Source: Gammaproteobacteria bacterium | GTDB lineage: Bacteria > Pseudomonadota > Gammaproteobacteria > Pseudomonadales > Azotimanducaceae | Assembly (NCBI GenBank): GCA_002690865.1 | Contig: NZGG01000032.1 | Location: forward strand, 1 to 64,000 | Reading direction: 5' to 3' | DNA length: 64,000 nt | Shown here: one piece after another, positions 18,620 to 26,882 of the stretch | Numbering within the stretch: the first letter of the stretch is position 1 | Layout of the letters: each line of letters opens with the position of its first letter | The notes under the pieces: model-generated | What the model was told of the DNA's origin: nothing | Database searches by the model: none | Seen by the model: the letters and a program-made list of their open reading frames with translations, nothing else | Made by a program: the position numbers and the translations under genes

Positions 18620-19572
18620 ATTTCCTTCGCCTAGTTATCTTACTAATCTTTACTAGTTCAGCATCAACTGAGCCACTCGAAAGAATTCATTTCCTTATTC
18701 CCGCAGGACCTGGTGGAGGTTGGGATGGCACTGCCCGGGGAGTTGGAGAGGCTCTCATAAAATCAGGACTGATGGCTGAGGTATCTTTCGAAAACCTGTC
18801 TGGCGGAGGTGGTGGTAAAGCAATCGCTAAATTCATAGAAACTGCACCTCGACAAAAAAACACACTACTAATCAGTTCTACACCGATTATTGTGCGATCG
18901 CTGCAGGGAATATTCCCACAATCCTTCCGTGATCTGCAGCCGATTGCATCGGTAATAGCAGATTATAGTTGTTTCGCCGTCCGAGCTGATTCTCCACTGA
19001 TCGGTTGGAATGATATAACAGAAAAGTTCTTATTTAACTCTCGGGATGTGAAAGTGGCTGGAGGTTCTGTACGAGGCAGCACAGATCATTTTGTAATCGC
19101 GAAGGCATTGAGTCTAGCAGGCGGAAACCCTCGAAGTGTAAGATATATCCCTTACGATGGAGGTGGGAAAGCAATGGCAGGATTACTGACTGGTGAAACC
19201 CACGTATTGTCTACCGGATTAAGTGAGGCTATCGAGATGCACCGGTCTGGGGAAATTCGTATTGTCGCTATAAGTGCTCCAAATCGTCTAAAGGATAGAC
19301 CAGACATACCAACACTCGTTGAATTAGGTTTCAACATGACTTTCGCTAACTGGCGTGGTTTCTTCGCAGCCCCTGGATATTCCCAAAAGCATTATCAAGA
19401 AATGGCAAAGGTCTTGGAAAAAATGTTAAACACGCACGACTTTGAAATTGTACGTGCTCGGAATGGCTGGGCTAAATTACATATGGAAAACGTTGAATTC
19501 TATAACTATTTAATGGAACAAGAGACTCAAATAGGTTCACTTATGAGAGCACTTGGCTTTCTCAAAAACTAA
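18616..19572 (+). CDS. tctC: tripartite tricarboxylate transporter substrate-binding protein (TctC family)
   Basis: The periplasmic receptor of a TTT transporter. A signal peptide (about 1-18, LRLVILLIFTSSAST) precedes IHFLIPAGPGGGWDGTARGVGEAL, the typical TctC/Bug first strand and ligand loop, and VAGGSVRGSTDHFVIAKAL and YIPYDGGGKAMAGLLTGE follow. The 318 residues are typical. It starts at TTG, overlapping the serC stop by four bases (ATTGA arrangement), so it is translationally coupled to serC. The ligand is a carboxylate of unknown identity. Confidence 0.9.
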   Translation: MNFLRLVILLIFTSSASTEPLERIHFLIPAGPGGGWDGTARGVGEALIKSGLMAEVSFENLSGGGGGKAIAKFIETAPRQKNTLLISSTPIIVRSLQGIFPQSFRDLQPIASVIADYSCFAVRADSPLIGWNDITEKFLFNSRDVKVAGGSVRGSTDHFVIAKALSLAGGNPRSVRYIPYDGGGKAMAGLLTGETHVLSTGLSEAIEMHRSGEIRIVAISAPNRLKDRPDIPTLVELGFNMTFANWRGFFAAPGYSQKHYQEMAKVLEKMLNTHDFEIVRARNGWAKLHMENVEFYNYLMEQETQIGSLMRALGFLKN

Positions 19573-19582
19573 GGATTCACTT

Positions 19583-20062
19583 TTGAAAAATACTTCAGGT
19601 GTCCGAATGGCCGGTTTTAGATTAGGAACTTTGTTACTTCTCTTAGTGTTCTTATCATACGGTTATTTAACAACAGATATCCGTCTTGATTTTTGGGCTG
19701 AATCAGAACTTTTTAATGCACGCACTTTCCCTTACCTAATTTGTATAACGGCAATTATACTTTGCGTGTTGATTTTAGTATTTTCAAAAGCCGGTCCACT
19801 GAATGTTATGCCTTCTAGAACAGGAATAGTGAGAGCGGTGTTGCTGCTTTCGTTGACATTTTTATATGGACTCTGTCTTGATCAATTAGGTTTTATGGTT
19901 ACTTCTACAATCTTTCTTATCTCTGCATTCATGATTCTTGGAGAGAGAAATTGGATTCGTATGTTCGCTACAGCGGCTTCGGTAGTGGTGACTTTCTGGA
20001 TTCTGATGGATAGTCTTGATATTTACTTAGCGCCTGGTTCGTGGTGGGAAATGCTCAATTAA
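19583..20062 (+). CDS. tctB: tripartite tricarboxylate transporter TctB family protein
   Basis: TctB is the small four-helix membrane subunit. Hydrophobic segments are visible near 13-30, 50-68, 85-103 and 108-145, with the RTFPYLICITAIILC entry typical of the family. I place the start at TTG 19583, with AAGGA seven bases upstream; ATG 19607 is an alternative. The stop TAA shares bases with the tctA ATG. Small, fast-evolving subunit, identified mainly by length, topology and position between tctC and tctA. Confidence 0.87.
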   Translation: MKNTSGVRMAGFRLGTLLLLLVFLSYGYLTTDIRLDFWAESELFNARTFPYLICITAIILCVLILVFSKAGPLNVMPSRTGIVRAVLLLSLTFLYGLCLDQLGFMVTSTIFLISAFMILGERNWIRMFATAASVVVTFWILMDSLDIYLAPGSWWEMLN

Positions 20063-21537
20063 TGCTTGAAGGTCTAGCTATAGGGTTCCAGACAGTACTC
20101 AGTCTAAAAAGTCTGACATTAGTTCTAGCTGGCTGTGGAATAGGTACGGTAATTGGCATGCTTCCGGGGTTAGGTCCTATCTCCGCTATCGCACTAATGA
20201 TACCTGTCACTTATGGATTCGATCCTGCAAGCGGTATGATTCTCCTCGCTGGGGTTTACTACGGGGCAATTTTTGGTGGTTCTACCTCTTCAATTCTAAT
20301 CAATGCACCAGGTGTTGCAGGCACTGTAGCCACATCATTTGACGGGCACCCTTTAGCCAAATCTGGGCAACCAAGTAAAGCGTTAGCTATAGCCGCTTAT
20401 GCTTCTTTCGCTGGCGGCACTATAGCCGCAATAATCCTTGTCCTACTGGCACCAAACTTGGCCTCCTTAGCACTAGGCTTTCAATCAATAGACTATTTTC
20501 TGTTAATGCTACTGGGGCTGTTCCTTGTGGCCGCTTTTACAACTGATGGCGACTACCTGAAAGCGTTACTAATGACGTGCCTCGGTCTAGCCTTATCGAC
20601 TATTGGTACTGATCTCACTTCTGGAGTTCAACGTTTTACATTTGGAAATATGGATCTGATAGATGGCATCAGTTTCTTGCTATTAGCAATGGGAACATTT
20701 GCCATGGCTGAGGCGTTACTCATGGTAATTCGTAACGATGAAACTTCCTTCCATGGTATTAAAAGACCAAGTATTAAATTGGAAAAAAAAGAAATACTGG
20801 AAATTGCACCCGTAGTTGGGAGAAGCTCCATTCTTGGGTTCTTTGTTGGCGTATTGCCAGGTGCAGGAGCCACAATCGCATCTTTCTTAGCTTATGGGAT
20901 GGAAAAAAAAATAGCTACAGATAGCAGCCAATTTGGCAAAGGTGACATAAAAGGCCTCGCCGCACCGGAAACTGCTAACAATGCAGCATGTACTGGCTCA
21001 TTTGTTCCTCTTTTGACCCTTGGGATTCCTGGTTCAGGCACAACAGCGGTGTTACTAGGAGCTCTCGTGGCCTATGGTATCCAGCCTGGTCCCAGACTCT
21101 TTCTCGATCAGCCAGAAATATTTTGGTCCGTTATTATATCCATGTATGTGGGGAATATGTTCCTTCTATTTTTGAACCTTCCTCTTATTCCCTATCTCGC
21201 ACAAATATTGACAATCCCTAAAGCTTTTCTTATTCCAATAATTATCTTTTTCTCGCTTATGGGTGTCTATCTTGTATCTTTCAATACATTCGATATTCAA
21301 CTACTGGTCATTATAGCTCTATGTGCTGTGTGCTTAAGGGTTTTTTCTTTCCCAATGGCTCCATTGCTGCTGGGATTCATACTAGGAGGTATTCTGGAAG
21401 ATAATCTGCGCAGAGCCTTAGCCCTTGCTGATGGCCAATGGTCCTTCCTTTTGGAACGTCCAATAACTCTGATTCTTATATTTCTGACTAGTGCTGTGCT
21501 GCTCAGTCCGATACTGAGCAAGCTAATCCGCCGTTAA
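20062..21537 (+). CDS. tctA: tripartite tricarboxylate transporter permease (TctA family)
   Basis: The large membrane subunit of the TTT transporter, 491 residues with about 12 helices. The family signatures are clear: IGTVIGMLPGLGPISAIALMIPVTYG, the YYGAIFGGSTSSILINAPG motif, SFDGHPLAKSGQPSKAL and GIPGSGTTAVLLGAL. The ATG at 20062 overlaps the tctB stop (TAATG); an upstream GTG at 20041 is less likely because MLEGL matches the usual start. It ends the serC-tctC-tctB-tctA operon and overlaps the convergent TPR gene by four bases. Confidence 0.95.
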   Translation: MLEGLAIGFQTVLSLKSLTLVLAGCGIGTVIGMLPGLGPISAIALMIPVTYGFDPASGMILLAGVYYGAIFGGSTSSILINAPGVAGTVATSFDGHPLAKSGQPSKALAIAAYASFAGGTIAAIILVLLAPNLASLALGFQSIDYFLLMLLGLFLVAAFTTDGDYLKALLMTCLGLALSTIGTDLTSGVQRFTFGNMDLIDGISFLLLAMGTFAMAEALLMVIRNDETSFHGIKRPSIKLEKKEILEIAPVVGRSSILGFFVGVLPGAGATIASFLAYGMEKKIATDSSQFGKGDIKGLAAPETANNAACTGSFVPLLTLGIPGSGTTAVLLGALVAYGIQPGPRLFLDQPEIFWSVIISMYVGNMFLLFLNLPLIPYLAQILTIPKAFLIPIIIFFSLMGVYLVSFNTFDIQLLVIIALCAVCLRVFSFPMAPLLLGFILGGILEDNLRRALALADGQWSFLLERPITLILIFLTSAVLLSPILSKLIRR

Positions 21538-22895
21538 CTCGCCAACGCTCGTTTCGACTCCTCAGCCATTTTTCTTAATTCTTGCTGACGCCTCTTCTCA
21601 CCACTAATATAGCGGATATATTGTCTAACTGACTTTTGTTTTCGTCGATCTATCCGTTCCGATGCACGAAATGCTTTAGTAGCCTCTTCCCAGCGTTCCA
21701 AGTTCATTAATGTGATTGCTAACCAAAACTGAACATCCGACTCTTTACTCAAACCTTTTTTTTCAAGCGCCTTACGATAAGCACGCACTGCCTCAGTATG
21801 CCTGTCCTCTTGCGCCAATGCCTGGGCCAACCGATAATGGATATCACCATTTTTAGCATAGTCAGCGGCATCCGACCATGCGTCAATTGCTTTAGGCATT
21901 TCCTGCGCCATCGTATAAGACGTCGCTAATAATTTCAGATTTTTCTCGTTACGGCTAACTGTACCTTCCTCAAGGCCTCTTTTCAGAACCATAGAGGCTT
22001 CATAAGGATTGTCAGCACCTAACAATCGCTGAGATAGCATTACTATTTCGGTCTCTCTAAGCAGGAAACCTTGGTGATAGCTTGCGAAGTAGGCAGATAA
22101 AGCTTTCTCATCCCACTCTTTTTCGCTATACATACCAGCAAGATGCATCCAATACTGCTTCTTAGGAAATTTATGTATTAATGTTTCGAGAACTCGGATT
22201 ACGTTGTCGTAATCCTCAAGGGTATTGTAATTGACGACCTGCAAGTAATACCAAGGCTCCTTCATTTCCTTACCCTGCGCACCCGCAATTTCCTCTACTT
22301 GCAAAGCATACTTTAGAGATTCTCCAATATCCTCAAGCAGATAATGAGCTAAAGCCTTAGTAAAAGTTACTATCGGATCTAATTGACCTCTCGCTTCTTC
22401 ATAACGTTCTATATAAGTCAGAGCCTTTTCATACTCTTCTTCCCCAAAATGTAACTGGTATAAAGCTCGCAAGGATTGCTGCTCTAACGCCTCCGAAATG
22501 ACGCCCTGAACTAGTACGTTCTCATATGCGAAGATCGTCCCTTTCATATCTCCCATTGTGTAATAGGCAAATGCTAAAGTGTTCCAAATTTGTGCTTTTT
22601 CGTAAGAGTTGAGCCCTCTCCTCTCCTTATAACTCATCAACATATCAATAGCATCAGCTGGCGTACCGGTGGCCTCAGGTGGTGGTTCACCTTCTTCTCT
22701 CGGGATGGACTCTGGATCGATCATTACATTCGCTTCGGAGATTTTCTTATAAGTCGACTCTCTTAAAGCTGGGACTCGACGAGTCTTTTTCTTCTCTTTC
22801 TCAGCTGCGTACGCCGACCCCGACATAGGTCGCAAATCCGAAAAAACTATCGGCATGGTCCAAACTATACTTAATAATAAAAGGAATCTAATCAC
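21534..22895 (-). CDS. tetratricopeptide repeat protein of the TonB/TtpC operon
   Basis: A 453-residue periplasmic protein: signal peptide (1-30, ending GSAYA), a charged linker, then helical TPR-like repeats from about 80 to 440 (for example AIDAWSDAADYAKNGDIHYRLAQALAQ and AVRAYRKALEKKGLSKESDVQFWLAITLMNLERWEEATKAF). It is the last gene of the DUF3450-ttpC-exbB-exbD-tonB operon, eight bases after tonB. Such TPR proteins accompany TtpC-type TonB systems in marine gammaproteobacteria and probably support energised transport; the exact partner is not known to me. Confidence 0.85.
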   Translation of the reverse strand: MIRFLLLLSIVWTMPIVFSDLRPMSGSAYAAEKEKKKTRRVPALRESTYKKISEANVMIDPESIPREEGEPPPEATGTPADAIDMLMSYKERRGLNSYEKAQIWNTLAFAYYTMGDMKGTIFAYENVLVQGVISEALEQQSLRALYQLHFGEEEYEKALTYIERYEEARGQLDPIVTFTKALAHYLLEDIGESLKYALQVEEIAGAQGKEMKEPWYYLQVVNYNTLEDYDNVIRVLETLIHKFPKKQYWMHLAGMYSEKEWDEKALSAYFASYHQGFLLRETEIVMLSQRLLGADNPYEASMVLKRGLEEGTVSRNEKNLKLLATSYTMAQEMPKAIDAWSDAADYAKNGDIHYRLAQALAQEDRHTEAVRAYRKALEKKGLSKESDVQFWLAITLMNLERWEEATKAFRASERIDRRKQKSVRQYIRYISGEKRRQQELRKMAEESKRALAS

Positions 22896-22903
22896 GCTCG
22901 CTC

Positions 22904-23554
22904 CTAGTCACCTAGTAGTTCAAAGGTTATCTTATTCTGAACCCCAGCAGTAGCCACCGGCGTACCATCTATAACCTTAGGCTTATATTTAAACTTGAGG
23001 GCAGCCTTAATTGCCGCAGAGTCAAAGACGGAGCTAGGTTTATCGACGCACTCCCCCTCTGTCCGAGCGGTTTTAATCCAAGCACAGTTCGATACTACGA
23101 AAGGATCAGCGACTGTTCCTTGGTCTGTCACAGTAAATTCTACAATTGACCAGCCCGTTAGCCCTCGGGACAACGCACGCCTAGGGTATTGGGGCTGAAC
23201 TTTTACTATCGGCAAATATTCCCCATCACTAATTCCAAAACCCCCACCCCCAACGTCAACATTAACATTCATATTTAAATCGTTCATTGAGAAATTCGTT
23301 TGATCGACTTTAAGATTAAAGTCCTGTGGCGGCACATCGGGCGGCGGCTCGTCTGGAGGGGGCGGCTTCTTTGGACGTCTCTGCTTGGCCTGCACTTCTT
23401 GATCCTGCTTGACTCGCACGAAATCAACAAGGTTCCCAATCTTATCTTCGGTAAGGGCACTTTTCCCTCCGGAGATAAGTGCCTGCATAAGGTAAAAAAG
23501 AGCTAATGTCACAAAAAGCCCTACAATCATCGAAACACCCAGTCGTGTAGCCAT
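22904..23554 (-). CDS. tonB: energy transducer TonB
   Basis: TonB spans the periplasm and transmits proton-motive energy to outer-membrane receptors. The 216 residues have an N-terminal anchor (about 8-27), a short Pro-rich stretch (RRPKKPPPPDEPPPDVPPQD region, about 60-80) and the C-terminal TonB domain with IVKVQPQYPRRALSRGLTGWSIVEFTVTDQGTV. The periplasmic spacer is short, typical of TonB2-like proteins. It sits 12 bases after exbD. No TonB-dependent receptor is in the window. Confidence 0.95.
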   Translation of the reverse strand: MATRLGVSMIVGLFVTLALFYLMQALISGGKSALTEDKIGNLVDFVRVKQDQEVQAKQRRPKKPPPPDEPPPDVPPQDFNLKVDQTNFSMNDLNMNVNVDVGGGGFGISDGEYLPIVKVQPQYPRRALSRGLTGWSIVEFTVTDQGTVADPFVVSNCAWIKTARTEGECVDKPSSVFDSAAIKAALKFKYKPKVIDGTPVATAGVQNKITFELLGD

Positions 23555-23566
23555 GACTATTCCCTC

Positions 23567-23965
23567 CTATTTCTCTTCAGAGGCGATTGCTACCTGCGCA
23601 ATGCCAAGATTTCTAGCCGCTTCCATTACCGCCAACACCTTTTCAACCTTAGACTCGCTATCAGCAATAATCACCAGCCCGCCTTTGGGGTTTTCTGCAT
23701 GGAGCCTCTCCATAGTAGGACGCACATAACGAAGATCAACCTTTTTTTTATCAATCCAGATATTACCATCTGGGGCAACACCAACTAATAGCGATACAGT
23801 TTTCTTAGCCTGGGCAGTCTCAGTATCTGGCCGATTGACCTCGACACCCGTTTCTTTGATGAACGTTGCCGTAACAATGAAGAAAATCAGCATAATGAAA
23901 ACGACATCGAGCATAGGTGTCAGGTCTGCAACTTTTTCTTCCGCTTCTTGGGTAATTCTGCGCAT
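23567..23965 (-). CDS. exbD: biopolymer transport protein ExbD
   Basis: ExbD is the single-helix proton channel subunit. The 132 residues show LTPMLDVVFIMLIFFIVTATF (about 15-36), with the essential membrane Asp in PMLDVVFI, followed by the periplasmic domain with ALLVGVAPDGN-like VSLLVGVAPDGNIWIDKKKV. It sits between exbB and tonB with 9- and 12-base gaps. The acidic N-terminus and length are typical of ExbD2. Confidence 0.95.
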   Translation of the reverse strand: MRRITQEAEEKVADLTPMLDVVFIMLIFFIVTATFIKETGVEVNRPDTETAQAKKTVSLLVGVAPDGNIWIDKKKVDLRYVRPTMERLHAENPKGGLVIIADSESKVEKVLAVMEAARNLGIAQVAIASEEK

Positions 23966-23974
23966 CTTTATTCC

Positions 23975-24490
23975 CTAATCATCCATCGTCAGCGTATTTT
24001 CCATGTAGTCTGACTCCACCTGCACTCTTGAAGATAAAAAGGTGTTTGCAAGAACGCCCGAAAGGGTCGCTACCATACCAGACATGGTAGGAATAGTAGC
24101 CGCAGATACGCCCGCTGCCATAGTCCTTGCATTTCCACCAGAGGTATTCATTGCCTCGAAAACTTGCACCATTCCAGTTACCGTACCAAGCAACCCGAGC
24201 AGCGGCAATAAAGATATCAATGTCTTAATGAAGCCCATATTCATGCTCAATTTGGTATTCACCTCGGAAATAAGTCCTTGACGAATCATGCGAGCGTTCC
24301 ACGATTTCCTTTCGTTTCGCCCCTCCCAATAACCAAGTGCTGTAGCAATATCATCAAGATGCTCTCTTTTCAGATACCAAGTGCGCTCAAAAATGAGCGC
24401 CCACATCACGAATGTTGCGGCTGCAATCAAATAGAGCACTTGACCACCAGCCTCCATGAAGGTCCTTATCGCAACGAAAAAAGCTTCCAT
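23975..24490 (-). CDS. exbB: biopolymer transport protein ExbB (MotA/TolQ/ExbB family)
   Basis: The 171-residue, three-helix proton channel subunit. It has an N-terminal helix (about 15-35), the conserved SLLPLLGLLGTVTGMVQVFEAM channel helix and a third helix with ATIPTMSGMVATLSGVLANTFL. The short form is typical of ExbB2 in TonB2 systems. It is separated from ttpC by three bases and from exbD by nine. Confidence 0.94.
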   Translation of the reverse strand: MEAFFVAIRTFMEAGGQVLYLIAAATFVMWALIFERTWYLKREHLDDIATALGYWEGRNERKSWNARMIRQGLISEVNTKLSMNMGFIKTLISLLPLLGLLGTVTGMVQVFEAMNTSGGNARTMAAGVSAATIPTMSGMVATLSGVLANTFLSSRVQVESDYMENTLTMDD

Positions 24491-24493
24491 CGT

Positions 24494-25867
24494 CTAAGAT
24501 TTTTCCGAATGCTGCGCGATAAGTCCCGCGCTTTGTTCAGTAAGAATATGCTTGATCGAAGTTGCCTTTGCGCTGACTATTGAGTGCAGAAGCACTGTTG
24601 GGATAGCTACTACCAAACCCAATACCGTCGTAATTAAGGCCTGAGATATACCACCAGCCATCGTCTTAGGATCGCCAGTACCAAACAATGTTATCGCTTG
24701 AAATGTTACGATCATTCCAATTACTGTACCTAATAGACCCAACAGCGGGGCCACCATTGATATGATTTTAATAAATGCTATCCGAGTATTAATCGCTGGC
24801 TCCTCTTTAAGAATCGCCTCATCCAATTTCAGCACAAGATTTTCAGCATCTGCTTTCGGATTGTCTTGATAGACCTGCAGAATTCTACCGAGAGGGTTAT
24901 TCCCATCCGCATTCTCTGGGTCCATTATTTGATCATCGACACGCTTGCCAATGATATTTAGGTTATAGAAACGCTCAATGGAGAGCAGAAGTGCGATTAT
25001 ACCTAAAAGTATAATTACATAACCTGGAATACCACCCTGACGAACTCGCTCCTCAATAGTAGGCACTTCAATCTGAAGCTGGAGTAATTGACCTCTTGTT
25101 GGGTCCAGCGCAAAAGGAACGAAGCCAGTTGATGCATCTTGGAGATCGTCTGCAGAAGAAACAAATCTTGATGCAGGTTGCTTAGGCAGTTCAGTAATCA
25201 ATCCAGTATTAAGATCATATGCCACATATTCGCCATTGCTAATCAAATTGTAGTCGCCAACACGGATAACCTCCTGCTCTGACTTGGAGCCATCCAATTT
25301 GGTAACCTCAGCAGAAAATCTCGAAACCTTACCGGACTCAGTCATTTCATGTTGAAGCTCCAGCCAAAGCCTTTCTATTTCCTCAATAGAAGCTAATTTT
25401 GAACTTCGACCCATGGATTGTGCAAACTCCCCTAGCCAGACACCACGACCTGGAAACTCTGCGCTTACAATAGAGCCTTCAACGACACCTTGTGTATCAC
25501 CACTGACTTGTTGCAGAACACCAAATAATTCTCGTAATGAGCCTAGACGCCTCTGCAATATTTCCTGCTTTGCAGCTATATCTTGCTCATTCTTTTCGAA
25601 CTGAGCCTCTAGTCTTTCGCTGCGTGCTTCTTCACGACGTTGAGCCGCCTCAGCATTTCGTACTGATCGTTGCTGTGAGGTCTTATCAGCGAGAAACTCT
25701 CTCTCACGGCTTTCGTTAAGGCGACGGTTCGATATCTTCCCATCTCTTACTAATTGCAGCAACTCTACAATACTTTTTGCTTCTATCTCTTCATCTTCTT
25801 CGGCAGACCAAGTTATCGAAGAAACAAACAATGCAGCCACACAACTTATCATTAGTATTTTTTTCAT
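24494..25867 (-). CDS. ttpC: TtpC-like MotA/TolQ/ExbB proton channel protein
   Basis: TtpC is the extra large ExbB-like component essential for TonB2 function in Vibrio. The 457 residues comprise a signal-like N-terminus (1-21), a long coiled-coil periplasmic region (about 50-120, rich in E/R/Q), a globular part, a first membrane helix (GYVIILLGIIALLLSIE, about 275-292) and a C-terminal ExbB-like module with ISMVAPLLGLLGTVIGMIVTFQAITLFGTGDPK. It shares one base with the DUF3450 gene upstream. The name follows domain layout and gene order. Confidence 0.88.
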   Translation of the reverse strand: MKKILMISCVAALFVSSITWSAEEDEEIEAKSIVELLQLVRDGKISNRRLNESREREFLADKTSQQRSVRNAEAAQRREEARSERLEAQFEKNEQDIAAKQEILQRRLGSLRELFGVLQQVSGDTQGVVEGSIVSAEFPGRGVWLGEFAQSMGRSSKLASIEEIERLWLELQHEMTESGKVSRFSAEVTKLDGSKSEQEVIRVGDYNLISNGEYVAYDLNTGLITELPKQPASRFVSSADDLQDASTGFVPFALDPTRGQLLQLQIEVPTIEERVRQGGIPGYVIILLGIIALLLSIERFYNLNIIGKRVDDQIMDPENADGNNPLGRILQVYQDNPKADAENLVLKLDEAILKEEPAINTRIAFIKIISMVAPLLGLLGTVIGMIVTFQAITLFGTGDPKTMAGGISQALITTVLGLVVAIPTVLLHSIVSAKATSIKHILTEQSAGLIAQHSEKS

Positions 25868-26646
25868 TATTTGACCCCCGCAGCTGGAATTGGCAAGTGA
25901 ACAAAATCGGCAGTCTGGGTTTTCTTCGCAATCCTAAATCCGTTACGAACGCCAAGCCGATATTCATTGTCTAGGATCTCCCAGTCATTAATGTTTTTAT
26001 CCCAAACTCCTGTAGTCTCACCATCCAAGGTTTGGAAGACCAAGGCAACTCTCCCCCACTTCAGCATTTCAACTTGACGATCTACACCATCAATTGCAAT
26101 CACTTCTGTATACACATCCAAAGTCGATCCATAGGCATTTTCTACCTGATACGCTTGCAAAACCTGACTAAATTTCTCAGCAACACTAACGTCAGCTCTA
26201 TCAAAAGTTGCTTTTAGAAAATCTATTCGCTCCGAGCGCTCATTTGATAAAAATGGCACATCAAGCTCTACGAACTTGTCTAAATTAGCAATCATTCTTT
26301 CGATAAGCGGTCCCATTTGTCTTTCGATCACAGTGACATTATCTATCGACTCCTCTAGCTCTCTAAGTTCTTTTTCTTGCACTTTAATCAATCTTTCTTG
26401 TTGTTCGTTATAGACCCGCAAGCCATCCACAATCTTCATCACTTGCTTATATTGCGTTAGCAAACCGCGCGTCTGCTCCGAAATCTCATCAATTCTTCTC
26501 TGAGAAGCGCGGCCATCTTGCGTAGTCGAGGCTCTCACGCCTAGAACGTCATCGAGGGTTTGAGCATGGGCACTACCTATTAAAACAATAGACAATAGAC
26601 AAAGGAGAACTTTGCTGAACCCCTGTGTTACCTGACGGTCTTTCAT
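25867..26646 (-). CDS. DUF3450 family periplasmic coiled-coil protein
   Basis: The first gene of the TonB/TtpC operon. It has a signal peptide (1-29, ending GSAHA), then a long predicted coiled coil (about 45-120, RIDEISEQTRGLLTQYKQVMK and following heptads), and a C-terminal domain with EKFSQVLQAYQVENAYGSTLDVYTEVI and WDKNINDWEIL, all typical of DUF3450. Function is unknown, but the gene is a steady companion of ttpC-exbBD-tonB in marine gammaproteobacteria, so a structural role in this energy-coupling complex is likely. Confidence 0.88.
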   Translation of the reverse strand: MKDRQVTQGFSKVLLCLLSIVLIGSAHAQTLDDVLGVRASTTQDGRASQRRIDEISEQTRGLLTQYKQVMKIVDGLRVYNEQQERLIKVQEKELRELEESIDNVTVIERQMGPLIERMIANLDKFVELDVPFLSNERSERIDFLKATFDRADVSVAEKFSQVLQAYQVENAYGSTLDVYTEVIAIDGVDRQVEMLKWGRVALVFQTLDGETTGVWDKNINDWEILDNEYRLGVRNGFRIAKKTQTADFVHLPIPAAGVK

Positions 26647-26816
26647 ACTGATTCCTGTTTGGGTTATTACTCTTATATTTTAAATGGTTTTAATTGTCGG
26701 CTTTAACCTTCACGCCATAATATTCAACGGGCAAAAGGATGTAGAAGCTGCCTTGCAAAGTCAAGAGAAAAGCTATGTTCCTAGGCTAAATAAGCCGTCC
26801 TATTTCACCCAATAGA

Positions 26817-26841
26817 TTACTTCTGCCTCCATTAGAAGTAA
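26817..26841 (-). repeat. stem-loop between the M16 protease gene and the TonB operon
   Basis: TTACTTCT (26817-26824) and AGAAGTAA (26834-26841) form an 8-bp stem with a 9-base loop about 40 bases past the M16 stop. No T run follows in either direction, so it is not a normal intrinsic terminator. It may stabilise the M16 transcript end. The rest of the 236-base gap (26647-26882) should also hold the promoter of the DUF3450-tonB operon; I see no Fur-box-like sequence there. Confidence 0.3.
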
Positions 26842-26882
26842 AACGCTGTCCTTAATATATTGCAATAGATTGATAGACCCAG

